Shown: piece after piece, positions 19,988 to 28,566 of the stretch
Position numbering within the stretch: the first letter of the stretch is position 1
Layout of the letters: every line of letters begins with the position of its first letter
Origin: Cordylochernes scorpioides
Lineage: Eukaryota; Arthropoda; Arachnida; Pseudoscorpiones; Chernetidae
Assembly: GCA_030710605.1 (NCBI GenBank)
Contig: CP092886.1
Span: forward strand, 165,632,573 to 165,696,572
Length of the DNA: 64,000 nucleotides
Direction: 5' to 3'
Notes under the pieces: model-generated
The model's database searches: none
Told to the model about the DNA's origin: nothing
Seen by the model: only the letters and a program-made list of their open reading frames with translations
Made by a program: the position numbers and the translations under genes

Positions 19988-21709
19988 ATTGGTAGAGATG
20001 CAAGTGCCGACCCAGTTGTTTTGAACCCCAACATAGACATCCCCAAATATGATGGAACAGAAGACCCTCGCCCATGGATTGAGTCCCTTGAAGAAATTGG
20101 CTTCCTGTACCACTGGGCAGAATATATTATTTCTCGCTATGCAGCCATGAACATGATTGGTAGCGCCAAAACCTGGCTGGACCTACACAAGATAAGTTTT
20201 ACCAGCTGGGAACATTTCAAGAGCCGCCTAATTCAGGATTTTGGCTCAGACGCCAACAAAGAAGAATTGAAGATGAGGCTGAACAGAATGCAGCAGTGGA
20301 ATGAACCTGCAATCAGGTTTGCAGAGGATATCCTGGTTCTGTGCAACAAGGTCGACCCCCAAATGGAAGAAGAGAATAAAATAAATTGGGGTATTGGAGG
20401 GTTAAAGAAAGAGTACTCTTTTGCCCTCTACTTAAACCCTCCTAAGAATACCAACGAACTCCTAAGATTGTGTAAAAAGATGGATTTGTTTGAAAATAAT
20501 TATCAAGAACGTATAGAAAAATCAAAGGTTCTATATAATGGACCACGCTCTCCTCGTTCCCACCATCAAGAGCAATGGAAGAACGCTCCGTCGTTCAGAA
20601 GACCAGACCAGAACACCTCCAAGCCCCAGGCCCCCGCTCCGAGGTACTACCAGAACACCCCCAAGCCCCAGGCCCCCGCTCCGAGGTACTACCAGAACAA
20701 GCCGCTGCCCCAGGTATCTGCCCCTAGACGATTTTACACTCCCATTCCTGAGCCAAAACCGGTCTACGGTCTATGCAACGCCCCTGCTACTTTTGAGAGG
20801 AACATGGACAATGTCCTCGGAAATCTGAGATGGCAGATTTGCCTTTGCTACCTGGACGATGTAATTATATACAGCTCGGACTTTCCAACCCACATTAAAA
20901 GACTTGAAGCTGTCCTCAGATGCTTCAGCGAATCTAATTTAAAACTGAACGCCAAGAAATGCAGATTTGCTTTCGAGGAACTTGAGATCCTTGGACATAT
21001 AACCAACCAAGAGGGTATAAAACCTGCCGAATATAATATAAAAGCCGTTAGAGATTTTCCTCAGCCCAAGAAGGCCAAAGAAGTGCAATCATTCCTAGGA
21101 ATGTGCTCATATTATAGAAAATTTATTAAAGATTTCTCATTAATCGCTGACCCATTGACCAGTCTCATCAGAAAAAATGTGCAATTTATCTGGACAGGAA
21201 AACAGGAAGAAGCGTTCCAAAACCTTAAAAAAGCTCTTATGAATCCGCCAATTTTAGGTCACTTTGATCCAAATGCAGCCACCTGCATTCACACAGATGC
21301 CTCTAACATCGGCTTAGGCGCAACACTAATTCAAAATATCGGTGGCGAAGAGAAGGTAATATCATATTTGAGCCGAACCCTAAGTAAACCTGAGCAAAAT
21401 TATTCAACCACCGAAAAGGAATGTTTAGCTGTAGTGTGGTCGATATCAAAATTACGGCCCTATTTATATGGAAGGCACTTTAAAATCGTAACTAATCATC
21501 ACGCACTATGCTGGCTTAAGAATTTAAAAGATCCGACCGGTCGATTAGCACGATGGGCACTGAAGATTCAGGAATATAATTTCGAAATTATACACAAATC
21601 GGGAAAAAAACATCTGGACGCTGATGGTCTATCGAGAGGACCCTTACCAGAAAACGAATGGGACGAGGATTATGAAAGACTATTTTTGAATCAAATACAG
21701 ACGAAATAG
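19898..21709 (+). CDS. Gypsy-2 Gag fused in frame to truncated reverse transcriptase and RNase H
   Basis: This 603-residue ORF starts M-V-E-T-R-S-G-K inside the LTR. Residues 45-210 are a retrotransposon Gag domain (I-P-K-Y-D-G-T-E-D-P and Y-A-A-M-N-M-I-G-S-A). Residues 225-285 are Pro-rich with repeats of P-K-P-Q-A-P-A-P-R-Y-Y-Q. At about residue 290 it passes directly into reverse transcriptase at Y-G-L-C-N-A-P-A-T-F, then Y-L-D-D-V-I-I-Y-S, then RNase H (T-D-A-S-N-I-G-L-G-A). Gag knuckles, protease and the fingers of the polymerase are missing through an in-frame deletion. RNase H reads T-N-H-H-A-L where T-D-H is usual. It cannot drive its own replication. The ORF ends by frameshift before the integrase. 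Confidence 0.85.
   Translation: MVETRSGKMQDTSEERLKTEESAKPQPSATIGRDASADPVVLNPNIDIPKYDGTEDPRPWIESLEEIGFLYHWAEYIISRYAAMNMIGSAKTWLDLHKISFTSWEHFKSRLIQDFGSDANKEELKMRLNRMQQWNEPAIRFAEDILVLCNKVDPQMEEENKINWGIGGLKKEYSFALYLNPPKNTNELLRLCKKMDLFENNYQERIEKSKVLYNGPRSPRSHHQEQWKNAPSFRRPDQNTSKPQAPAPRYYQNTPKPQAPAPRYYQNKPLPQVSAPRRFYTPIPEPKPVYGLCNAPATFERNMDNVLGNLRWQICLCYLDDVIIYSSDFPTHIKRLEAVLRCFSESNLKLNAKKCRFAFEELEILGHITNQEGIKPAEYNIKAVRDFPQPKKAKEVQSFLGMCSYYRKFIKDFSLIADPLTSLIRKNVQFIWTGKQEEAFQNLKKALMNPPILGHFDPNAATCIHTDASNIGLGATLIQNIGGEEKVISYLSRTLSKPEQNYSTTEKECLAVVWSISKLRPYLYGRHFKIVTNHHALCWLKNLKDPTGRLARWALKIQEYNFEIIHKSGKKHLDADGLSRGPLPENEWDEDYERLFLNQIQTK
20603..20705 (+). repeat. Tandem 42-bp repeats in the Pro-rich linker
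   Basis: The unit encoding N-T-P-K-P-Q-A-P-A-P-R-Y-Y-Q occurs twice plus a third diverged copy. It lies directly before the Gag to polymerase junction. Confidence 0.75.
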
Positions 21710-22984
21710 ACGAAAAGGATGAATTTATTGAGAATATTAAGGAGAACCTTAGTGGAAACAAGCGTTCAATTACACAGAACTTTAAAGAAGAAAATGGGTG
21801 TCTCTACAAGAAAAATCCAAATCCTGAAGGTAGAGAATGGTTGCTGGTAGTGCCAAAGAAGAGAAGGAAAGAAATCTTGAGTGAATACCACAACCATATG
21901 CTGAATGGCCATCTGGGCGTCGCCAGAACCACATACCGATTGAAGAATAAATACTATTGGCCTTCCATGCTGAAAGATGTTTCCGAATTTGTAAAGACGT
22001 GCCATCTTTGCCAAAGTCGGAAAGGTTCAAATCAGTTGCCATCTGGACTTCTACAACCTATTCCCCCAGCTAACTACCCTTTTGAAAGAATCGGAATTGA
22101 CTTTGTTGGCCCCTTGCCATCAACGAAAAGAAGAAGGAAATGGATCATTGTGTTGACGGATTATTATACCAAGTATGCTGAAACAAAGGCAGTACCAGAA
22201 GCGACAGTGAAAGAAGTCTCTACATTTTTAATCGAACATATATTTTTACGTCACGGGGCTCCAAGATTTCTTATCAGCGACAGAGGTTCACAATTCACTA
22301 GCAATTTGATGAAGGAGGTTATGAAAATGTGCAAAGTTAAACATTGCTTCACAACGAGCTACCACCCCCAGACTAACGGACTAACTGAACGGCTAAATAG
22401 AACTTTAATCAATATGATCAGCATGTATGTGAATACGGATCAGAAGAACTGGGACGAAATCCTTCCTTTTATCACCCACGCATATAATACCACAATTCAA
22501 GAAACCACAGGCTACTCTCCATTTTTCCTGTTGTTTGGGAGGGAACCCATGTCCCTCTTAGATGACGAGAATATCCAAACGGACAGTAACATGGACGATT
22601 ACGACGAATATATAGAAAACTACTTAGATAAAATAGCAAGGACGAGACAGGTAGTCATTAACAACACAGAGAAGACTCAGGAAAGAATGAAAAGAAACTA
22701 TGACAAAAAACACAACGAGAGAATCTATGAACCAGGACATTTAGTGGCAGTTTGGACACCAGTCAGGAAAATGTGAAAAACTATTGAGAAAATATTTTGG
22801 GCCATATCGAATATTAAAGAAGCTGTTCAACGTAAATTACTTAATTGAGCCGAAAGATAATCCTGGCCAAGACCCATTGATTGTCCATGTCTCAAGACTC
22901 AAACCCTATTTTGAAAGAATTGATGAGGTCACTCACGAGGACGTGACGACCTCTGGAGAGGGGGAAGTGTTGCATCATGATTAA
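21710..22984 (+). pseudogene. Gypsy-2 integrase, two frameshifts
   Basis: The frame after the ORF1 stop reads through to 22776 and shows the full integrase: zinc-binding end with H-N-H and C-H-L-C-Q-S-R, core with G-I-D-F-V-G-P-L-P (first Asp), L-I-S-D-R-G-S-Q-F-T-S (second Asp) and H-P-Q-T-N-G-L-T-E-R-L-N-R (Glu). A second shift near 22774 moves to the frame with F-G-P-Y-R-I, the GPY/F module, and ends at 22984 inside the 3' LTR. The catalytic triad is intact. Only about two single-base changes separate it from an open pol. Confidence 0.85.
22956..22967 (+). promoter_or_regulatory. Gypsy-2 polypurine tract
   Basis: The purine run GAGAGGGGGAAG ends one base before the TG of the 3' LTR, the position used to prime plus-strand cDNA in LTR retrotransposons. 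Confidence 0.8.
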
Positions 22985-23315
22985 TGCGCCTATTTTTAAA
23001 ATTATTTATAATATTATTTTTAATATATTTAAAATTTAAATTATAAATTTATTTATTTTTATAAAACAGATTATTAATATAAAATATTATGTACTATAAA
23101 ACATTTGTATTTTGATACACTAAATACCCTACATGCTTTAAACTTTGATGTGGTAAATAAAGAGAGATTCTAGGTGCTACCTAAATTTATAGTTGTCTTA
23201 TTATTGACTGGTTTAACCTTGTAAGATGGTTGAGACACGTTCTGGAAAGATGCAAGACACGTCTGAGGAGAGACTCAAGACTGAAGAATCTGCCAAACCG
23301 CAGCCCAGTGCAACA
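22968..23315 (+). repeat. Gypsy-2 3' LTR
   Basis: 348 bp, differing from the 5' LTR mainly in an A/T run near its start. It repeats the first 30 codons of Gag, which here lead nowhere. Confidence 0.9.
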
Positions 23316-23390
23316 ATATGTACATAAAATCATAATAGTTTTAGCATCAAGCGGCGTTATATTTTCTCGTTATATAGTATATGTTTCTCC

Positions 23391-23422
23391 TGTAGAAGGG
23401 CGGACAAGCCCGAAAGCTTGAG
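23391..23422 (+). ncRNA. Hammerhead-like motif, degenerate
   Basis: The sequence has CCTGTAGAA, a GGGC stem with loop GGACAA and GCCC, then GAAAGCTTG. The arrangement is that of a hammerhead core (CUGANGA, stem II, GAAA), but the A after CUG is U, which would be expected to block cleavage. The same block is at 14029-14060 and, with A present, at 14393-14420 on the minus strand. It probably comes from a Penelope-type terminal repeat. Confidence 0.35.
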
Positions 23423-23470
23423 AAGACCAGAATAAAAGATACTCATCTCCATAAACGTTTTACTTAGATA

Positions 23471-23472
23471 TC

Positions 23473-23513
<41 letters not shown>
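23471..23513 (+). repeat. (AT)n microsatellite
   Basis: Uninterrupted AT dinucleotides just left of a Helitron-A body. Confidence 0.9.
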
Positions 23514-23516
<3 letters not shown>

Positions 23517-23519
23517 GTC

Positions 23520-24270
23520 GGCTATGCACGCCCTCAATATGTAACTAATCTCGCTGAAATTTGAACAGGACAGAGAGTTAAATCTGAAAAGTTTTTTTGG
23601 CGCGCTTTAAACAAGAAAAATTATAATTAACCATGTACTGAGAAACAATATTTTTTTAGTCAGAAATGATAAAGACAATATTCAAAACTATTTTAAAGGC
23701 GTAAGATTCTTTTTGATATTAAACAATTTCTACTGCCCTTACTGCAATGGAAAAATTAATGAGAGGGCCTGGCTCATCAGTGGTGAACCCTCTCAGCGGT
23801 TTCGCCAGTTTAATCTACCATACCGCTGTTATATTGCATTTTTTAACTTCCTTTTATAGTGATACTGTTAGTAGAATCTTTGAATGGGTATTTTAGAAGA
23901 ACTATGGACATAAGCTTTGAGGACAGTAGAATTACATACATTTATAAATATATAATATGCTTCGAGAGGGTTTACCACTGATGAGCCAGGCCCTCTCATT
24001 AATTTTTCCATTGCAGTAAGGGCAGTAGAAATTGTTTAATATCAAAAAGAATCTTACGCCTTTGAAATAGTTTTGAATTTTGATAACAGATGGCGCACTA
24101 GTGCATCATATTATAAAGACAATATTGCTGTATCATGCTTGTGATTTACATTTTAAAAATTCTTTAGGGGTATATTCACTAAAGCAGACCACTGGCGAAT
24201 CCAGATAATAATTTTTAGTAGGCAAGAACAAAATTCGAAGCCAGGTCATCTCTATATATTAAATATCTTT
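23520..24270 (+). mobile_element. Helitron-A body carrying a nested fold-back element
   Basis: The flanks of the fold-back element join into continuous Helitron-A sequence (AGTCAGAAATGATAAAGACAATATTGCTGTATCATG style, as in 56090-56160). The 3' hairpin end is absent; the copy stops where U2 snRNA sequence starts at 24264. Confidence 0.65.
23683..24112. mobile_element. 430-bp fold-back element with 14-bp target duplication
   Basis: Long inverted arms (about 23683-23800 and 23968-24080) surround a short centre. The direct repeats ATAAAGACAATATT at 23669-23682 and 24113-24126 are target site duplications, confirmed by continuity of the interrupted Helitron. The right end has an extra tail with AACAGATGGCGCACTAG. 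Arms include CACTGATGAG then CCAGGCCCTCTC. A 197-bp version is at 33516-33712. A long variable duplication fits a retroposed element rather than a cut-and-paste MITE. Confidence 0.75.
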
Positions 24271-24305
24271 TCTCGGCCTTTTGGCTAAGATCATGTAGTA
24301 TATCT
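24264..24305 (+). pseudogene. U2 snRNA 5' fragment
   Basis: The sequence TTCTCGGCCTTTTGGCTAAG followed by ATCATGTAGTATATC is the 5' end of U2 snRNA, which starts ATCGCTTCTCGGCC and continues GATCAAGTGTAGTATC. A CAAG to CA type gap is visible and the rest of U2 is missing. U2 pairs with the intron branch point; this 40-base piece cannot function. It directly follows Helitron-A sequence. Confidence 0.85.
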
Positions 24306-24324
24306 CTAGATATTTATATATATA

Positions 24325-24797
24325 CTAGCGGATGTGTACCCGGCTTCGCCCGGGTTTTATCCGAGTGAAAGTTTGCCTAACGAATATTATATATTACGAA
24401 GTATAATAAACAATGCTAAAGATTAGTTTTAATTATTAATCAAGATTGTGTGTGAATATGTGAGACAGATGTAATATCGTTGTTGTTTTCTTGGCCGACT
24501 GTTTTACATATGGTGTTATCTTAAAATTGCTTGTTTTGAATATTTTTTTAGATTGAGTTGAATGAATTGCTGAATTTTTTTTTGTATTTATATATAAATA
24601 AAATTAACTCTGTTGAATTTTTTTGTATTTTATCGATAACAGCAAAGTTATGTATTTTAAAGTTAGGAAAAATATTTTGATGTTAAGCAAAACCTGCTCC
24701 ATCTCGTTTTACATAAATGTTGAAAATTTGGTCGAAATTGATGCATTGTAACGAAAGTTTTTAGCGAACACCACTTATGAAATTTCCATTTATATAG
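24325..24797 (-). mobile_element. Non-autonomous Helitron-B
   Basis: The minus-strand 3' end (hairpin GCCCGGGC type to CCGCTAG) is at 24325, preceded by A as expected. The 5' end is near 24797-24800 (TCTATATAAATGGAAATTTC). The body matches 10544-11242 with an internal deletion of about 220 bp. Confidence 0.75.
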
Positions 24798-25161
24798 AAG
24801 ATATAATATAAATGAGTTTTAAAAATTGTTTAAAAAAAAAATGCATCGGCCGGGAATCGAACCCTGGCCGCCCGCGTGGCAGGCGAGCATTCTACCACTG
24901 AATCACCGATGCTTTAAAAAAATCAAATTCATTTATCGTCGCGACCAGTGCTGCGCCCTAGCGGTAAAAGACTGGAACTAAAGCTTTTTGGTTTTTTATT
25001 TAAAAAAAAAAGCACATTAACTTTTTTAGTTTTTTGAATAGCCTATATGTTAAACGAAATCTTCAGCTACCTACATGCGAAATTCCATAATGATTGAGTC
25101 AGTAGATTTTGCGTGATGCGATAACAAACATCGATTTCGCATTTCATTTTTATATATATAA
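24798..25161 (-). repeat. Dispersed repeat carrying a tRNA-Gly, copy 1
   Basis: On the minus strand it begins TATATATATAAAAATGAAATG, has a CTACTGACTCAATC block and CGCATG, then the tRNA-Gly, then a T-run, AATTTTTAAAACTCATTT and an ATAT tail. The copy at 54836-55190 has the same order and almost the same length. The start resembles Helitron 5' ends. No CTAG end is seen. Confidence 0.6.
24842..24912 (-). tRNA. tRNA-Gly (GCC), probably a mutated copy
   Basis: A full cloverleaf with anticodon GCC in the loop CTGCCAC, acceptor GCATCGG pairing with CCGATGC, discriminator A and a downstream T-run terminator. Compared with the copy at 55069 it has two changes: GATTCAG for GGTTCAG in the D arm and CCAGG for CCCGG in the T arm, the latter breaking a T-stem pair. 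It probably works poorly or not at all. Confidence 0.75.
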
Positions 25162-25283
25162 GGAAGGAAGGATATATCTTTTTAGAAATCTATTCAGTAG
25201 AGAGAGTGGATATGTTTGCTCGAAAAATATATTTTATATATTATTATATTACATTATATGATCTATTATCTTTATCTATCTAT

Positions 25284-26058
25284 CTATATATAAATGAATG
25301 TATGTGTGTGTGTGTCTGTCCTTTATGACTGACCAAACCACTCTTTGGAACGCCATGAAACTTTGGGAAGTTATTTAGTATAGTACTGGGAAGGCCTTTG
25401 AAAAATAATATCTTGAATATCTTGAATATCCTTAGAGTTATTTGCAGATTTGTAGATTTAACTCGAAAGCAGCGCCCCCATTGCGACGATGTTAACAAGT
25501 TTTTTTATCCATAAGTTTTATTATCACTAAGTTTATTATGTTAAAGATTATTTATCAAAAGTAAAATTTTCTACCTATTAATTGCGCACAAGTCAAAGTT
25601 AGTTATCGAGTATTTTTCAAGGGACCGGAAAAAAAATGTTCATTAGATAAAACGATGATTTTGTAATGTAGAAAATAAGGAAAGACAAAATTCAGGATGA
25701 CACGGCAATTTATTTGAGACAAGAATAATGATACAATTCCAAGGCAAGATACTATTCCTTTAACTTCCAATTACAGAGGGAACCAATTAATATTGATTTT
25801 ATTCAACTTATCGAGTATTTTTCAAGGGACCGGGAAAAATGTTCTCTAGATAAAACGATGATTTTGTAATATAGAAAATTAGGAAAGACAAAATTCAGGA
25901 TGACACGGCACACAGGGACCGTTCAAATTTACGAGTTTCAAATTATCAAAATATATCTATTATTTTTTTATAAGTTTATAGAGAATTGTTTTAACAAATG
26001 TTCGTTAGACAAACCTTTACTCGGGTAAAACCCTGGCGAAGCCGGGTACATCCGCTAG
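25284..26058 (+). mobile_element. Complete non-autonomous Helitron-B, 775 bp
   Basis: It begins TCTATATATAAATGAATG after an A and ends with the GC hairpin, CATCCGCTAG and a T flank. It has tandem-like internal copies of a GGATGACACGGCA block. The minus-strand copy at 55211-55705 shares both ends. No Rep-helicase ORF is present. Confidence 0.8.
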
Positions 26059-26060
26059 TA

Positions 26061-26200
26061 TTATATAAATATATAATGTAATGAACATTATTATCATTAT
26101 TATCATAATATTCTATGTTCCGGAAAATTATTTTCAATAATATTCGTTAGGCAAACTTTCACGCAGATAAAACCCGGGCAAAGCCGGGTACATCCGCTAG
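26061..26200 (+). mobile_element. Helitron-B 3' end fragment
   Basis: It has CGTTAGGCAAACTTTCACGC, the hairpin CCGGGCAAAGCCGG and CTAG at 26197-26200 followed by T. It lies directly after the complete copy. Confidence 0.7.
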
Positions 26201-26700
26201 TTTTGTTATATTGGAAGGTAATGTAGCTCTGACGTCACCGGAATCAGATAATATAAATTCTATAACAAATGATGTAAAGTACACCTGACCGAATGACATT
26301 GTAATGAACCTTAATTTATATCCCACTTCTTTTGTGTGTGCTGCTATGCTTCAGAGTTACCGGATTTTTATAAAATATATATGCAAGGCGAGTTTGATAT
26401 ATTGTTAGTAGTTCTATTAATCATTTTAAAACAATATTATATAAGATTCTATAGTGTCGGCTATATTTAACAATTTTAATGGAAGACTTTATTTTTGAAA
26501 CTAACAAATTGCATATAAATATGGATAAATAATAAAAATAGAAAAAGGTCAGGTGTTGATCTAAAAAAAGTGTCATATCCTGACCGCTCACACGAGCATT
26601 TTTAGATGGCAGAGAGTGCTATCTATATCTTATTTCCTGGAAACACAGCAACAGCTCTGCATCGATGTTCCCAGGAAATAAGGCTTTGTCTTTGAATATT
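26201..26700. repeat. Mostly unrecognised, with one dispersed-repeat fragment
   Basis: At about 26545-26640 there is a piece of the repeat also at 32400 and 34100 (GGTCAGGTGTTGATCTAAAA, CCGCTCACACGAGC, TTAGATGGCAGAG). I see nothing else in this stretch. Confidence 0.45.
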
Positions 26701-26708
26701 TTGACCAA

Positions 26709-26888
26709 GACCATCCCAAACTACGGATTGAAAGACTCCGCTATATAGTGAAACCTCTAGTACTTACTTCTGCAACGTGAGAGGAATATCTCCGGCTGGA
26801 CCATCCCAAACTACGGATTGAAAGATTCCAATATATAGTGGAACCTCTAGTACTTACTTCTGCAATGTGAGAGGAATATTTCCGGCTG
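26709..26888. repeat. Two tandem 90-bp units
   Basis: Units 26709-26798 and 26799-26888 differ at about seven positions. Each contains ACCTCTAGTACTTACTTCTG, which on the minus strand is a GCAGAA then GTAAGTACT splice-donor-like sequence. The minus-strand frame is open through both, giving a 30-residue protein repeat. Confidence 0.85.
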
Positions 26889-26964
26889 TGTCTCGGCCCC
26901 ATTGACGGCATGGTGTTGAAAGACGCCGCGCCACGCTCTTTTGGGTCTAGCTCTCTGAACTGCA

Positions 26965-26994
26965 TCACAACTCTTTGATAATATTTGGTTCTGC
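26965..26994 (-). CDS. Possible terminal exon, tentative
   Basis: On the minus strand TTTCATTCCTAG is followed in phase 0 by Ala-Glu-Pro-Asn-Ile-Ile-Lys-Glu-Leu and a TGA. Phase 0 fits the upstream candidate exons at 29553-32668. In another phase a 140-bp exon would run to the GTAAGTACT donor at about 26855. Neither reading can be preferred from sequence alone. Confidence 0.2.
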   Translation of the reverse strand, partial: AEPNIIKEL

Positions 26995-27152
26995 CTAGGA
27001 ATGAAATTTTGTTGGCAACAATTCTCCAATTCAATTATTCTCATTAGAGAATAAAATTTTTATTTCAATCTTCACTGTCGAATAATAAAAATGACTAGCT
27101 AAATTTATTGTTTTGAACGACTAACACTAGATACGTTCAGGCAAATACTCAC

Positions 27153-27254
27153 CACTACACCGCAGTAACAGCGTTGCCAATTGTATCCATATTTCACTCT
27201 CGGAATGGAGTAGTAATCTTCAGCGCCATTTTCTTTCTGGTCTTGTTCCTTCAC
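27153..27254 (-). CDS. Candidate internal exon of unrecognised host gene (class 2)
   Basis: On the minus strand the acceptor TGGTGATATAG is followed by 34 codons (Val-Lys-Glu-Gln-Asp start, then E-D-Y-Y-S-I-P-R-V-K-Y-G-Y-N-W and C-Y-C-G-V-V) and the donor GTGAGTAT. A stop codon lies exactly at the acceptor TAG in the same frame, as expected for an intron boundary. It has the same length and phase as the exon at 9904-10005 and shares Y-S-x-P, Gly and C-x-C-G. The Tyr-rich and Cys-containing content is unlike any transposon frame here. The family is unknown to me. Confidence 0.6.
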
Positions 27255-27439
27255 CTATATCACCATTCTTTGAGCCTTACGACCCGAATAAGTCTTATTT
27301 GTGATTAGTTAATCTCATTGGTCGTGTCCTTTGGTGAGAATAAGCGGATAAATAAAGATATTATGTGAACGTTAGCGTATTGTAAATGAGAGTTAATAAT
27401 GTTACGTAGGAAATGAGGAAAGACAAACATCAGAAAAAC

Positions 27440-28070
27440 AAGGAATTTTATTTAGTGCATATAAAAATTATAATTTATAAAAAACCAGAGAGGCAAAAAG
27501 GGACGTTTATAGTGTAGCAAAATAAAATGAATAAAATTGTAAACCTGTGCATAAAATAATAATTAGTATGCTACATAGCTTCTTTCTTAAGGAAGCTATG
27601 ACCCACAGCTTGCAATTCTTGTTGATACTGATTCGAAGCTGAAGTGCTTCTGTCAAGGATTCCCAAGTTTGTCCTTAGTAGTTTTGCTTCCTTTTTTATG
27701 CGGCGTGAGAAGAGCGGATTTATCATCAGATTCTTTAAAATAACATCGTCATTTTGGAGAGAAGTCTTGACTTTGACACGGCGGTGGAGTTATAGATTCA
27801 GTCGCGGAAAATGTAGTTCACAGCACACATGGCCTCAATGTCTGCTCGGCAATCTTCAATTTGTCTCACTTATTCTGCTAAGTATTTCCATCAAAATGTC
27901 ACATAGAAAATTATGAAATATAAATATACGAATGACACACACACGGCAGGTTATTTGATGTAAAAAATTATAATTTATAAAATATCAGAGAAGAGGGATA
28001 TTTATAGAGAAGCAAAATATAATGATTAAAATTGTTAATATCTGTACGTTAAATATTTCGCTATAATATA
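27440..28070. repeat. Pair of direct repeats around a decayed coding remnant
   Basis: About 27440-27580 and 27945-28070 share AAAATTATAATTTATAAAA, the CCAGAGA/ATCAGAGA block, the TTTATAG-GAGCAAAATA-AATG block and AAAATTGT. They are roughly 75 percent alike by eye, in direct orientation 500 bp apart. Confidence 0.55.
27590..27910 (-). pseudogene. Decayed coding remnant, unidentified
   Basis: The minus-strand translation has coding-like stretches: Q-I-E-D-C-R-A-D-I-E-A-M-C-A-V-N-Y-I-F-R-D, then after several stops K-E-A-K-L-L-R-T-N-L-G-I-L-D and Y-Q-Q-E-L-Q-A-V-G-H, ending at a stop near 27580. At least four in-frame stops occur, so it is not functional. The helical character would fit a coiled-coil protein. 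I do not recognise the parent gene. Confidence 0.35.
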
Positions 28071-28566
28071 AATTTCCGTAAATGGCCTTCAGAAGGACTA
28101 TTCAGAACGCAATTCTATTGTAAGAAATGTAAAGGGGTCATGTGTGCAATGCAAATCCTTCTGAATATTTTCTATATTCGAGGCTATTGCTGTTTCGTTG
28201 TGATAAATAGGATAAATTAGATCTTGTAACAGGAGAGAGAATAAAATCAAGAATGACAAAGGTTAATTTTCAAATGAATAACGAATTATTCATAATTTTA
28301 TTCAATTCCAAGACATTTTCTCAATTAATTTCTAGTCTCGAGAAATTAAACTACGGAATGGGTTTAACGGGGATGGGTGATTCTCCACTAATGAGTCATA
28401 AGACTCTGTGGGTATAATTATGTCAGGTGAATCAGCCCTGAGACTGGCGTTCCTCATCAATCAGGCTCCTTCATGAGGATCAATATATAAACATAGTCTG
28501 GTGGCAATATACACTCAGAGACAAACCTAAGGAAGTAGGAAGTCTTTGATGTTGCTGTTTATGTGT
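28071..28566. other. No recognised feature
   Basis: AT-rich sequence. A CTAATGAGTC to GACTC hairpin near 28395 resembles the hammerhead-like repeats only superficially. Confidence 0.4.

Larger units (their letters stand above)
19641..23315 (+). mobile_element. Gypsy-2, young internally deleted Ty3 retrotransposon
   Basis: The LTRs 19641-19987 and 22968-23315 are nearly identical, start TGTTGC and end GCAACA, and are flanked on both sides by ATAT, a plausible 4-bp target duplication. The purine run GAGAGGGGGAAG ends directly at the 3' LTR and serves as the polypurine tract. At 3.7 kb it is short because the end of Gag, the protease and the first part of reverse transcriptase are deleted. Integrase is well preserved. 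High LTR identity implies recent insertion. Confidence 0.9.

Noticed and set aside
19988..20010. Named tRNA primer for Gypsy-2
   Set aside because: TGGTAGAGATGC after the LTR could be a primer site, but I could not match it to a specific tRNA with confidence.
27590..27910. SNARE-type or other named coiled-coil gene
   Set aside because: Short helical stretches are not enough to name a family, and the frame has several stops.
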